Counted from the first letter of the stretch, positions 37,811 to 51,314 are shown. The stretch: DNA of 64,000 bases from Cyanoderma ruficeps (GCA_008694505.1 VZDJ01000623.1:9739112-9803111), one strand, 5' to 3'. Program-made: numbers and translations. The notes: generated by a model from the sequence alone, not told the origin.

Positions 37811-38138
37811 TGTAAGGGACGGTCTGAAGATCCTCATCTGCCTCACAACCATTGTCAAGGACAGAGACTGAAACCCCTAAAAGGCTCTAAAACCCAACAC
37901 AGGAGTTCTGGCCTGGTTGAGGCAGGACGTTTGCCAAGTGCTGCCTGCAGGTGTGTTCAATGGAAAAACCCAGCATGCATTTCCATCGGAACATCAGAAC
38001 CGGAGCAGAAACAATGGGCAAGTCACAGTGAACTGACTGCACTTGCTGACGGCCATACCTGTTCTCAGTTCTCTCAAAACGAACACACCATAACAATTCC
38101 CCATCTTTTGGACAACTGCCTGTCGCTTTGGAAAGGAC

Positions 38139-38145
38139 TATAAAG
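38139..38145 (+). promoter_or_regulatory. LTR TATA box
   Basis: TATAAAG within the solo LTR, about 184 bp before its AATAAA. This is the likely U3 promoter element. Present-day activity is unknown. Confidence 0.6.
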
Positions 38146-38322
38146 ACCCCTGAGTTAACCAAAGATTCTGTGATCACCCCACGGAAGAAGACGGATCTAT
38201 TGGCCAGAACATGAGGACTTTGTCTCTCCGTTGGTAGCTATTACCCACCCCCTCGTTTTCTTTTCTCTCTATCCTTTTATAATTTCCCTTCAAATCCTTC
38301 TATCGCGTTTGCTGATGCCACT

Positions 38323-38328
38323 AATAAA
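38323..38328 (+). terminator. LTR polyadenylation signal
   Basis: AATAAA followed by a T/G-rich segment (TGCATTTGTTTTGATG) in the 3' third of the solo LTR, consistent with the R/U5 polyadenylation region. Confidence 0.65.
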
Positions 38329-38437
38329 AGTGCATTTGTTTTGATGAATATTGAAATCTCCTCTGTGTTGCCTTTTTGCACTCTGAGATCAGTAAACGAA
38401 CCATCACGAACCCCTCTTGCATTAGAGGATTGTGACA

Positions 38438-38460
38438 GAAGGCCAATGATCTTATTACAG
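38438..38460 (+). mobile_element. CR1 remnant right of the solo LTR
   Basis: GAAGGCCAATGATC continues the CR1 consensus that was interrupted at 37810. The similarity fades within about 20 bp, so the right limit is approximate. Confidence 0.7.
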
Positions 38461-41400
38461 CACAGCCCACGAATATATGTATTTACATACACATAGAGAG
38501 ACTGGTTATTACTCCATTTTAATACATTTTATATTAAAATTATACTGATGTCATATTCAGGAAAGAAAAAAACTCAAAAGATCTCTCCATTATTTGTTGC
38601 CATATTTCTGATCTACTTTAGAACACTAAGTATTTCTATAATGAAGATAATACCTTGAAAATGCATTCAAGCCCTTTCAACTACACTTGGCTAAAATGTT
38701 TATTCAGTGTCTAGTCAATTCAATACTACATAGCTTTATTCTCTTATATCTCAAAGCCCTTAAGAGTTTCTTTCATAGCTGCAAGTACAAAAGTTCTATT
38801 GCAAGAAGAAATAACAGCTTTCTAACGAGGTGCTGAATAACTACATGTTAAATGTAATTAAAACCAAAAGCTACTCTGGAAACCACCAATATTTAAAAAC
38901 AGCACTTCGACGAGATCCAGCCTTCACAGGTCTTTCCAAAGCTCATTTGCAAATGAGAACTTTCCCACTACTCAGATTTTCCCACTAGCTACTGCTGCAG
39001 TTCCCAGCAAGGAAATAATTTAAGGTAATAAGAAAATAGTTTAAGACTATACAGACTTTCTGTAAAAACAAAGCAGATTGTACTGGAATCTTAAAGCTAA
39101 TCCTCTTAACAATTTTTCAAATGCACAAGAAGAACTCCTTCCTCTGACAAAATTTCTGCTTGTATTTTCTGCAAATACGTTCTCAGATGTGCTGGTTTAA
39201 GTATGTTCTTTTGAATTCCTACATCATCCATCTTCCTGGAAAAAGGCCCAGAATACCACTTCATTCAGCCACCACCAGATCAACACTAAATTTATGCCTC
39301 ATGACTTCCTAGCTGCCTCTTGCAAGCTTTGAAATCACCTGAGCAGCAGCAAGTTCAGAACAGCAGTTTTATATATTCAACATATTTGCATCCAGGCCAC
39401 CGGAACAGAGAACAGTGATTGCTGCTCACCATGGATCACACTAAGCAAGACCATGAAGCCCATAAAAATGCTGCTGCCATTGTTTGTAATGGGCCACAGG
39501 CCTTGTGTTAAGGTGAGCCTTGGGACTTTCCACGTTTTGTCTGAAGGTTTGGCCTGCCTGGAGATTTTAGCATTGAACAGCAACAGCCCACTGATCAAAG
39601 AACTATTACCTACTCTGTTTCAGCTATTGCTTCACCTTGTACAGCTGTGCAGTGTAGCACCCATTGTTATATCTGAATTAATACAGCGATAATAATTATT
39701 CCATGTAACTAACTACTTAAGATGCTGGAATAAAATGCAGTATAAAAGGTTCAAGATATGGAACCACTGCAGAGGACTAGAATGTGACAGGATGACACAG
39801 AGACTTGGGACTACAAACACCTCACCAGTGGTCAGCTGCTGGCTGCAGAACTGCAACCTGGGAGCTGGGGAAAACCGCTCAGGGAAGTAACAAAGAACAA
39901 GCATCAAACTGACATAAAATATACCATTATAAAGTAAATCTGGATGGCTTGACATAGATTGTAATATGGATTTACAAGGCAGTGCAGAAACAACCTGCAG
40001 AATCACATAATTATTCAAATGGATTTCAGAATAAGGAGTAAAAAGCTACCAACATCAAGCTCATAGACCTCCCAGCAGGGCCAGGAGGCTCATGATTGGT
40101 AATATCCCTCCCCACTCCCAAATGAAAGCATCCATCCCACAGGGGTAGGCATAGCACCGGAGAAAGAGCAGGTACTACAGAGTTTGGGTCTGTATCATTT
40201 TGTCTGTAAGCAACTGGAAACAAATACTGATAGCACTGTAACTCAACTATCAATAATTATTTGGTTGGACCTTTAAGACTTTCTAGCAACCTCTCTGAAA
40301 CCTGGCTGCAACAATGCAGTGAGGAGAGACTCCAAGATATGGAAGGGCAGATATAGATGGATCCATTAGTAGCTATTTAACCTGCAGAGAAATGCATGTC
40401 CAAGCTGCATTAATTTGCAGCTGTTGGGTGCAGATCATGCTGCAAACATGGGCTGAGAAAGCACACAGCTGGAATAGTCATTAGATTCCCTCCTTTCCAG
40501 TCTCCATAAAGAAAAGAGTGAGTTCAGAATTAATTTATCATCCTGTAAGTAAAACAATGTGCTACTTAGAGGGGAAATAGCAAAGCCATTTTATTTATAC
40601 ATACAGACATGCTCTCTTCACCTCACTTGGTCTCCATTTCCAATTTTCACAGACTTATTAGAGCATTTTGGGTGCCTGCTCACATTAACTGGAGCGCATG
40701 CACATTTTTTCCCCCATCAGTGAAACCCTACATTGTACATCAGTCTTTCCATCTTCTGCTGAAGTAATAGTCCCCTTACTCTGGTTCTGCCTTGTCTTCT
40801 ATTTCCTTTCTCCAAATATCCCCCCCCTTTATTCACATATATATCTTTTATTCATGTATATTTGCTAAGGTAAGGCAGTGTCACTATACACTCACTGATT
40901 CTTCATTCTGATATTCTAGGTATATTCTATTTACTGGCAGCAAATACAGCCTTTGCTGGTTTCCACTGCTGCTGATAAAAGCCAAGACTAGATTTTATCC
41001 TGTGAAATGGGGTGAATATGCATTTAGTTCTTGATTAGGTTTTATTTCCATGTGATCTATAATAATTCAGTTTGAAGGAAACCATATCATCTTACAAACA
41101 AGGCAGCTTGCTCCTTTTTATTTCACTAGTTTATAATTGTCATACACTGATGAGAACACCACAAGAAGCAAACCCAAGAAGAAAGGTGATAATACTAGGC
41201 AAAGAGACCAATTTTTCTACTTTGATGTTTTCAGCCTCTCCTGGAACACTATGAGAAAACACACTTCATCCCTGCTATGTGACTAAAGGGACTTTATCTA
41301 CTGAGTTTAAATTACATTTAAAGACTCCCAAATTAAGTTTCTTATGTAAAGTCAATATTTTATGTACGTGCACATTTATTACCTATACCAGTGCAAATCA

Positions 41401-44400
41401 ACCATGAAATATGAAGTATAACATATTTGCTCAAAAATAAAATATTGGCAGAATTGACACAAACTGTGGAGAAAAAATTGATTAAGGATACAAGCACCAA
41501 AAAGCAATATAATATTTTGCTTAGCTCTGCAGTATTATTTTAAAGCAGCTCCTTTATTACCAATGTAAATTTCACGGCATCAACTTTGAAGTATCACTAG
41601 AGAACAAAATCTGAGAAACTGTTTGAAAAGCAAACTCTGAGAATTAAGAGTCTTCTTGCCAGACAATGCTGCTTTGCAGCAATCATTGCTACGTCAAACA
41701 TGCCAGCATCTGGCGCACCACAGTTCTGAGTTTAACACAGTAATTTAAACTATGCACAGTTTCAATTCATCTTAATACCTCGGGCTGTGAACTGTAATTA
41801 GGAAGAAGCTGGTACATATTCAGTTTCACTGCCCTCACATATTAACATCACTATGTTTTTAAGACATTCTGAATAAACCAACAGGACAAGCACGTTCTCT
41901 GCACTTCGCCCATCAGGTCCTGATGCTAAGAAACAACTCACAGAGGTCCCATGAGGCCTGGTTTGTTTTATTTAAGTTTTTGCTAACTCTTGCATTATCT
42001 TTATTATTTTTGCCATAATTAAACACTTATCATATAGGTTTAAGAGAGATACTGTAAACATATGTATAATGCCACTTTCTGATTTAAAATTTCAGTTAAA
42101 TTCTTCTACTTAAATGCACGTCCTCCATAAAAATTTCCACTTATTGAAGAAATCAGATAAAGTGATTTTTAGCAATCTATGCATCTCACAAATAAACTGA
42201 AAAGACAATTATTTGCTGACACATAATTTTCTGGTGTTAAAACCATCATAAAAGGTCCTTCTTTTACAGTTTCATAGTTTTTATTTTTTAAGTGGCTTTA
42301 CTACTTGACATACTTATCTAAAATGTTAATTGTTTTAAAGTGGGAAAAGAGCATAACAGTGCAAATATGTCAAATTTTTTTATTCAGATTGCAGCACAAT
42401 TAGAAAAGTGAACTATTCCTTTTTACATGTATAGCCCCCAAGTTACCATGTTCCTTTTTCATCAATTGCAAAGGCAGAATATCAGACAAATCCATTAAGA
42501 ATAGCCTAGAATTTTAACTATAAAATGAATTCCACTCACCGGACACTGATACGTACAGTGATCCCACACACTGATATACAGAAAAAACTAATTGTAGTTA
42601 TACAGCAAAACTTTCAAAATAAATCTGTGGGCTTGCTTCAATATATGTATCTAGCTGTAGTTTATTTTAATGTTCCTTTTAGCTGCAACCATTAAAAATA
42701 CTGTTTTCACTAGTACGGCAAAGCAAGGATTAAGACAAGCAGCTCCTGCAGAGAAGGTACAAGTGAGAGACAAGGGAGTCTGATCTACTTAAACTTCATC
42801 TCAAGTTTTCATAATGCAACAATTAGGACAAGATATGGCGCCCTGTGAGACACAAGCTACTGAGAATCACTCCGGAAACAAAAAATTAGATCAAAATGAC
42901 CATTTTAAATGAGTAACATCTTTATTCACAAGACAAATATTCTCGTGAGATAAAATTGATTTTCTGGCTTCAGAAATCAACATTAGAGAACAGGATAAAT
43001 AATTTTATTTCCTGCACCATGTTTCTTATACAATATGTAAAAAATTTGCCAAACTTTGTTGCAACACTTTTAGATAAACTAACCAATTCTCAGTAACATT
43101 TGTTTGAGACAAATGAAGAAAAATAGGTATTGTCTATTGGAATAAGTAGTTTCCACTTTGTTTTTAAATGCTGGATTTACTAAACAACTTGGATTAGCAG
43201 TGAGAATGCAACACTTAGAAGTAACCGATCCATACTAAACAACAAAGCAGTTATGTAATAGGTATCTAGTGATCTAAAATACAGCAGTATCCTCAGCATA
43301 GTTCTTGATAGCTTTATCTCACATTTTAAGTCCACTTGAGATTCACATATTGTGTTTTCACATCCCGCTTTTCCAAGAGCCTTGACTGGCTGGTGTGCTC
43401 AAGTTATGTCTGCCCACAACAGCATTGCTGAGTTCATCACAAAGCTCCCAATTCCCAGCACTGCTCATTCCTGATTAAAGAGTGTCTCTATGAAATGCAC
43501 AGTGTGGAAGCAACTACCAAAATCACTGTGTCTCATCCTCTCAACACTGTTGACACAATCCAACTTGCAAGTAACCATATAGAAAACATTCATGGGAAAC
43601 AAAAAATAAACATTAAAATCTCTAATTAACTTTAAAAAGAGAGGCAGTGCTCTAAGAGTATTTGAGTGGAATCTGATTAGATGTCTAGGGACCAGCATCA
43701 TGGATTTGGACACCAATATGTGCTGAGACACTGTGTTACTAATTACAAAACAGGTAGACAAGCAATAGACTGCCTTAAAAAAAGGAGTAGAATGCTTTTT
43801 CAGATACTATTATCCATGAAGATGATATTTATTCTTTTGAGCCAGAACTCAGTATCATGAAGCTCCTGTTTGTATCCAGGTTTCCTTGACACTTCACAAT
43901 ATTCACCTGGGAATAGATCCTAGAAAAAGGGATCTGTCACACTGTGGCTTCTGACACCAGGAAAGTGAACTTGAAAGAAAGCTTAAGCCTCTGATCTCCT
44001 CGGGGTTCTCTCTTTCATAAAAATGCTGAATTGTAACTGCTGCACTAAAAAGAAAAATCATTTAATGACCCATACAGCCTCATTCTAACCAAATCACCAT
44101 GTGTTTGTTTTGTAACTCAGAGTTACCTGGCAGCAGCATGCTGATACCTGTGTATTAGTGAAACTTGATAGTAATGCTTCCCTTTTAATCACTCACCTTC
44201 CAACTCCATCAGTCAGTTGCTCTTGATTATTCTGCAGAAGGGTTGTAAAGTTACTGGCCACCCCTTAAACACCAACGCCTAGCACAACCTATAATCTTAT
44301 GATTGATACTTGCACAGGGCAGTTTGAAATAAGAAGTTTGAAATTCCTCAGGCATCTTAACTCCTACTTCACAGGTGAGTGAACTACTGAGCTATCACAA

Positions 44401-47400
44401 AAGCATGAGAACTGAAACTTGAAAATAAAGTTACTTGTCCTTAGCAACTGAGGAAATCGTCTGAATTCTTAGATTCACAACTTGAAAGCAATCCCAGGCT
44501 CATTCTGGCATCAAACTCAGACCTGCAGATGGCATCAAAGCCTACAGGAAAGCAGCATTTCAAGCATTCCCATTCCTTCAGTATTTTTTCACTCCCTGGA
44601 AAGCCTCCTCACCCTGTCATCATAACCTGCCCGCTCTTGGGCATGAAAGCTCTTCTCAAACACAGCTCCACTGATTCACTGTGCACTCAGATTTAGGAGC
44701 TAACTCCAGTTTCATGGTTCCTTCCTGAGCCAGGGACAGAAGTGCCACACATCAGACCATCCCATCTGGATCCAGGCTCACAGACCCTGTCAGGCTTCTG
44801 AATACTATCAGATGCTGCAAGTGATCCACAGAGGTGGCCTTGAAAATCCAAGGGCTGCCACTCTAATTTAGGTCAAGCACATACCTAGGCCAGTATTATA
44901 TCACTGGGTGCCAGAAACACATGCTTAGGGATGAGTATACAAGTGGATCACTCTGTATTAGGACAAATTTGCTTGACAGGTCTTCAAAGCAAACAGGGCT
45001 TGGAAAATCACACTGCACTGACAATGGCATTCTTAAAAACGACTGATGGTTCTGGTTACCAGTCTTATCCTTCTTAAACCCACCTGTAACTTGGATTCTA
45101 CAACATATTGTAAAGCCACGTTCTGTCTCTTGTACTGTACAAAAAGAAGTTGGGTTGGATTTTTTTTCACTGAATTCATTCTTTGAATGCCATTGTTTTG
45201 TAATGAATAAAGGCAAATTATTTCTTCTTCCCCTTCTACACCTGTCATGATTTTGTAGGTATATCAGAATGCCCTTTAATCACCTTTACATATCTGAAAT
45301 GTACTAGTCATAAATTAAGATGCCCAATATCCTCATACCTCCTTCTTTGAGCAGTTTTTAATTCTACATAATCTTTTTCAACACAGTACAATGTGAATGT
45401 CATGACCATAAACATAAACCACAATTTACAGAGAAGCACAATTTATTTTAAAACATTAGCCTTTAAACATTAAATTGCTGTAAAAAAAAAAAAAAGAAAA
45501 TAAGTTGGCTTTATTTATTACATTTTTAGTCAAGTACCTTACTTAACTAAAGTCTCAGCTGCACTTAACTGGCATTCTTTTAATTACTTTTTACTTGGAT
45601 TTTAATGGTTTTTCAAAAACATCTACATCCCACTCTGTTATGAAGGAATAATCTCACATACAGGTGAGCACCAACAGGAGCGTAACAATCAGCAGACAGG
45701 CCCAGTTATTACACAGGGAAATTACTGGGGTGAAACATGAGACCAGAAAAAGCAGAGCAATGCGAAGCGAAGAAATATGTCCCCAGAGACCTTTCTTTAG
45801 AAACATGAATACGAAACCAATACAATTTGAACACCATTTGAAAAGCAGTAAACAACTGATTTTAACATAGGAATTTAAGGTACATATACTGCAGCTAGAC
45901 TGCTCTGACCTTTATCACTGCAACAAGAACAGCAGAGATATAAATTTTTTTCCTCAGGGATAGGAAAATATAATTGACCTCTAATGATGGAATACTCCCA
46001 TTTTAGAAAACTGCAAACTAAGCATTGATAATAGCTCAAGGCAACTGAAGCCCTTGATTCTTTTACATCTCCTATATTCAAATTATTGACTTTTAATTGA
46101 CTCACTTCCGTTGAGGAAAAATAGTGAGGGACCAATACTGTCAAGAAGCATTATTTTACCAGGTTCTATTCAGTAGTTTGCCTTTAACCAAGAGGCTCAA
46201 GATAAGATTCCTTTAGCATTAACACTCAAAGGGACTTCCTTAGCAGAACATTACTTCATTATGAAGGACATCGACATAAAAGTCAAAAGTCTGCCAGCTG
46301 CTTTGCTGGACAAAACCAGAACATGTGTTATTTAGACATACGCACTATTTCAATCATAGGATTTCCCAGTGTATAGCCTGAAATAAAAACAGTACACATG
46401 AAATGCAGAAAAAGTTAGTACCTTTACAGAGGTTCACTGTGAAATTTAGACCACCTTTTTCAGCCAAAAAGCTTGTTCAGAATATCTTCTTTTAAATACA
46501 AAAAGTTCTTCTATGGTGATCTTAGGCTCAGACGCAGACTGCTGCAATTCTGTTCTGTAACATGTGCTTTATTATATTAGGCTTATTTTTCCAGCCACTT
46601 CTCCACATACCTTCTGCACAGTATCAGAGATCCATCCAAACAATAATTTCCAAAAGCAGAGTTCATCCTAAAACATGTATTACTGGGGTAAACACTGGAC
46701 ACAAGAAGATTGCTATCAAAGCTCTGCCAACTTCAAATAGGAGCATCCCTCTTACACTTACCATATGCTGTAACTGTTAACAGATTAAAAGTGGAAAATG
46801 AGAAAACAAAGATAAGGGTTGTAGAGAAGGGGGAAAAAAAAAGTCTTGCTGGGAAAACCAGGAACCAAGGGTTATCACTTCGAATATATGAAGGATGAGA
46901 CAAACAGTACCTCAAAGATACAAATACTGAGAACTATAATGACAGGTAGAGAGACAATTTTTTGTTTCTTCAAATAGTAATATTTTAAATTTTCTTTTTA
47001 AGCAACCTAGGAAAACAGTGCCCATTCCTGAAGTCCCCACAGGCAATTAGAACAGAATTAGTTATTGATTATTAAAACATAGGCTAGATTGCAAAGATAA
47101 GAGTCTGGTAGAATCACAACAAAAGCAATTACTACTAAAAGGGAAAGGATCAATTATGAATACAACTGCTATGTAGTTACATTTTCATTTTTATCAGTCC
47201 TATTCCTTTCTTTGGTAGAGAACTGAGGTCATTCACTTTCATTAGATATTGACATAACTTTGGGTTCTGTCCTTCTGAACCCTTCCTAATCCTCCTCTTT
47301 AAAACCTTTCAAAAATTTAGCACTAGCTTCTCTGACATTCTTTAGTAAATCATCCCAAAAGAAAAAAAAAACCAGCCAACAACTTCACAAACATTATACT

Positions 47401-50400
47401 TGAGGGGCAGATACAAGACCACTGCAGACTGTATGAGTTTATGGTCACTCTCATATAGAAAGGCCAAGAGCTACATCTGCAGCCTTTGGTCAGCGCCCAG
47501 AACACATTCAGTCAGTACTCACGGGAACAGGAACTACCTAATAGATGCTGCTTCTAAGAAAAAAAACTTACTGAAAGAGGCTGAAAAACACTGTGTTAGA
47601 GAAACGCAAACAAAAGTAGTACAGACTTTTACATGTTTAAGATTCCATAATAATATAATATATCCTAAACCTTGACAGCTGTACAACACTTATGGGTTCA
47701 ACAAGTTACACATCTGGAAGTGCACAGTATAGAAATCTGGCACTTCCCACGTTAGGCAACACGGATGTACTGCACCACTGCGAAGTAGTATCACATGGTC
47801 TGTATCACCTGTTTAAACTACTGCTTAAAAACAAAACCAAAATCAATCTTGGTATCTGGATTTATACATCTGTATCAAAATATGCAGCACACATAATCCT
47901 CTCTCCATAGGCTCACACACCATCATCTCAATTTTTTTTACTTACAAAATGCTTTCTTTTAACTTTGGATAAAGATGTACAGTTGACATGCTAAAGAGGA
48001 CAATTCTAACTAGGAATTCACTTGGTTATTGTCATATTCATTTAGAAATAAAGTCAAGCAAAAAAATATATCCAAGGTAGAAGCTTACCCCAGTTGAAGC
48101 CAGTACTAGTCTGAACACAAAGAGCCTATCACTGCACTGAATGCAAAAGGTAGGTGTACCTAGGGCCATCTGTTAGCACTAAGTGAAGGACAAACAGGCT
48201 TGTCTGCCTGAAAGCAAGTTTATCTCTGAACAGACTCAGGCATCTGTCAAAACCACTATTTCACAGACCTCTCTCAATGCAGACCTGCACTTGAAGGAGA
48301 AATAAATTGCAGAGGACCCAAATTAACAATCCTGATCCAGCTGAAAAAATACATAAGTAGTTTGCACACACTGCATGCAAATTCATCTGTTACAACCAAA
48401 ATCAAGTGCTAACTTACTGTAATACAGTGAGATACTGTTTCAGTAGGCTGGATGTTTGATTTCAAAGTAAAATCATACCAAGTAAATTTTATTATTACGT
48501 GCAACTATAGATATAGTCTTGATTCAAGACAAAGTGCTTCCTCTTCAAAATACGAGATGCTTAGCTTCTATTTTCTTTTTTTTCCACCGTACTGCAAAAA
48601 AGAACCAGATTACTCTCCACCAGTTCTCTTCACTGACTTAGGGGGTCAACACTGAGCAGCCACAGGACCAATCTTACAGCATTTGGCAAATAAGGTCATA
48701 ACAGACAAAAAGCTATTCAGAGTACTGCAATTTTTTCTTCTTGTGTCATCACCTTAGTACTCTTCAAACAAAAGCCTGCAAGTAAGCTACAATAAAACTC
48801 TCCTAGCCAATTTTACAAGAGGAGTCCTTCAGTTCCCTTTGAAACATATTGTTAACAGCAACAATAGAAGATACTCCATAAAGCTTTGACCTGGCAGAGA
48901 AAAGTTTTCCTAAGAACCACAGTTCGGGGGGGGGCAGGAACAACCCCCCAAAATAATCCACCAAAAAACCCCTGCTTTGGATTGAAAACTAAGTCACAAT
49001 TTTCTTGTGATATAGAATCTCCACCCCTCAAATCAACACTTTCATTTGCAGATACTGTGCATTTGATGTGCATCACAGATACCATACGCCTCTAAAACAC
49101 TAGTATGTGCCATAGCAGTTGAATTTAAAGTAAGGCTAGGAACAGGACAAAAGAGACACTGAAAATGTCTGATACTAGTTTTACTTTGGAGAACTCAACT
49201 ACTTGCAAGGAGACTTAAAAACTTGAAGGGAGTTTTGCTTTTGCATAGAAGCATAAAACAGAATAGGCTGTCTCCAGAGCATAAAAGTGGTTTGAAGAGA
49301 AAATATATGCAGCAGAAGAGAAAAAGATGGCTCTTGTCAACAACAGCAAAACCACTAGTTTCATGAGGGAACTGATCAGACTGAAGCATTGCATCTGGAA
49401 ATGCCGACTCAGTCAGGCAAATGGCCAGCTCCTGACTGTGCACCCCGACTTAACAGTAGCCAGCTTCTTCAGCAAACACAAAGACCACTTCTGTACTTAT
49501 TAAATCTCTGTGAAAACAAACTTTTAACAAACTCATTCAGCAAAACATCCCACTTAGCTTCAGTAAGAAGAATATTAAATGCTCTATCATCTAAGAATAG
49601 AAGTTTATTAACAACCCTGTGGTTAAGACTTAACTGAAAGCTTCAAAAAATAACTCTGAACCTAGAGCTACAACAAAATTTAACCTATTTCCATTTTCAG
49701 ACTGGCAAAAAACAAATCCATGTAACACTACAAACTGAAGGGTTTTGGAAACAAGGGAATAAATTACTGCATATCTTGCACATAACATTTGTTTCCATTG
49801 CAGTAACTCCAAATTCAACTCCAAAACAACTGAAACCATAATACAGCTTTTACACAATGCTGGAGGAAACAGCACTAGGGGAACAGGATGTGAACAAAAG
49901 TTAGCTGTCAAAGTCTGATCACCACTACACTAGCACCTCATCTATGTTATTTTTACCCACCCTAAAAGGGAAAAAAGCACCCATTCATTGTAACTAGGAA
50001 AAAAAAAGCAAACCTAACACCTCATGGTCAGTGATATATTATTTCTTCCAATAGAAATCACGAAAAAAAAGACCTTGCCCCTCGAATCAATTGCCATGGC
50101 ACACAGCAACATCTCTCCCCACCACGTACATTTCCATCCATCCACTATACACTGCTTCCCAGTTCTAAGACTAGCCAACTGGGAGGAGAAGGGAATGAGT
50201 GAGATCAGGACCTATTTCCCTGTCAGAACAAAGCAGGCAGACTGGATCCCCAAGTAATGAAAACAAAAACAAGAGCCTATTGGCAACTTAATGAGTCACC
50301 AATAAAGTCCCACTGAACAAAACACAGTAAAAGTTAGTGACAGAAGCATGTAATTCTTCAAGGACAAAAAATGAAACAGTCCAAAGCCACACTGTCCTAG

Positions 50401-50780
50401 GAAAGAGTAAAGTATGAACACTATAGAGATGGAAGAATGCTCCTATGTGGTTCAGTGAACAAGTATCATGAGGAAAAGATCAACTGGACAGTGACAAGAC
50501 CATGAAAGGATAGCAGAAGACAAGAAGGGAAAAACGGAGAACAACTTCTGTTTCATCTGTAAGATCAACAGACACTTAAACCAAAGAGATACTGCTATCA
50601 GCATCGTTGGCAATTAGACACATCTGGGAAGCGGAAATAGTCTGATGGTACCGAGGAGGATGAGAAAAGGACTGGTTGTAGACAGGACAATGATGCAGAA
50701 AGAAACCTCAGAACAGAAAGCACTGAGAAAGGACACCACAAAGATGAAAGAACTGGAGGGAGAACCAAGAGGAACACGTG
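38461..50780. other. Gene-free stretch between the repeat cluster and CpG island 2
   Basis: Short ORFs only, none with recognisable domains. Under the long-intron model this is the 5' part of the first large intron, running leftwards from the exon 2 donor at 51128. The only exon-like site pair I rate is the 31-nt candidate at 42540-42570. The last 300 bp before the island (about 50450-50800) are strongly purine-rich on the plus strand, that is, pyrimidine-rich on the transcribed minus strand just after the donor. Confidence 0.45.
42540..42570 (-). other. Candidate 31-nt micro-exon, minus strand
   Basis: The acceptor TTAGTTTTTTCTGTATATCAG| has a good pyrimidine tract and is followed after 31 nt by CCG|GTGAGT, a strong donor. 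If it follows the 51128 exon (phase 2), it reads N-VWDHCTYQCP with no stop and ends in phase 0. The phase 2 entry is open, but a 31-nt segment is often open by chance. It may be a genuine alternative micro-exon, a cryptic exon or coincidence. Including it would change the downstream phase relative to splicing directly, so it would have to be paired with another exon or would truncate the protein. Confidence 0.25.
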
Positions 50781-51127
50781 GGTTAGGCAGATCCCCGACA
50801 AACCGGGGGTTCTCAGGGCCGGCGGCCGGAGTTCCAGGCGCGGGTTCCCACGGTGGGGGCCCTACCCGAAGGATGCTGAGCCCGGCGCCCAGGCTGGGGA
50901 TGGTCCCCGAGCGGCCGTGGCGACATCGCCCGTGGGAGGGCCGGGCCCGGGCGGGTCCGGTGCCCTGCCGGGGAGCTGCCGTGTGTCCCGCGGGCGGCGG
51001 GACCGGGCATCCGGGACGGCCCGCAAGGATTACGGGGCACCGGGAGCGACGCGCGAGGGGCACACAGACAACGGAGGGATCGCGGGGGAAGGCTCCGTCC
51101 CGGCGGGTCGGGGGTCCGCGTACTCAC

Positions 51128-51212
51128 TTTTTATGGGTGGCCGGGTGCTTGTCCCTCCTGCCGGCCGCCGCGGACTGCTTGGGCCGCCGCCTGCGGGCCT
51201 GCAGGGCCAGCA
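51128..51212 (-). CDS. Candidate coding exon 2 of minus-strand gene (basic leader, continued)
   Basis: The acceptor is textbook: TTCTCTTCTCCCTGCAG on the minus strand just before 51212. The 85-nt exon reads on from exon 1 as V-LALQARRRRPKQ, then SAAAGRRDKHPATHK. It ends at 51128 in AAAAA|GTGAGTA, a donor with a full GTGAGT intron side. The split codon leaves phase 2. The peptide is strongly basic (RRRR, KHPATHK), lacks a signal peptide and could include a nuclear localisation sequence. I do not recognise the protein. The CpG island, Arg/Lys content and short first intron would fit a nuclear regulatory protein, but that is only suggestive. The next exon is not identified with certainty. Confidence 0.55.
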
Positions 51213-51314
51213 CTGCAGGGAGAAGAGAACGGCCGGGAGCCGGCGTGAGCGGCGGCGACGGCGGCCGCGCACCCCCCCCCCGCTCCCGCCCGCCCGGCAG
51301 GCACAGCGCGGTAC

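Larger units (their letters stand above)
37811..38437 (+). mobile_element. Solo LTR of an endogenous retrovirus, inserted in CR1
   Basis: A 627-bp unit starts TGTAAGGGAC and ends GATTGTGACA (canonical TG...CA ends). It is flanked on both sides by the 5-bp target duplication GAAGG (37806-37810 and 38438-38442). The CR1 reading continues across the duplication, which establishes both ends. Inside, TATAAAG at 38139-38145 and AATAAA at 38323-38328 are spaced as expected for U3/R/U5 promoter and polyadenylation signals, so the LTR is in plus orientation. No internal gag, pol or env sequence adjoins it, so it is a solo LTR left by recombination. A 5-bp duplication is typical of ERVL and some other classes, so the class is not assigned. 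Confidence 0.9.

Noticed and set aside
37640..38143. 167-codon plus-strand open frame as a host gene
   Set aside because: It is CR1 ORF2 remnant running by chance into the solo LTR at 37811.
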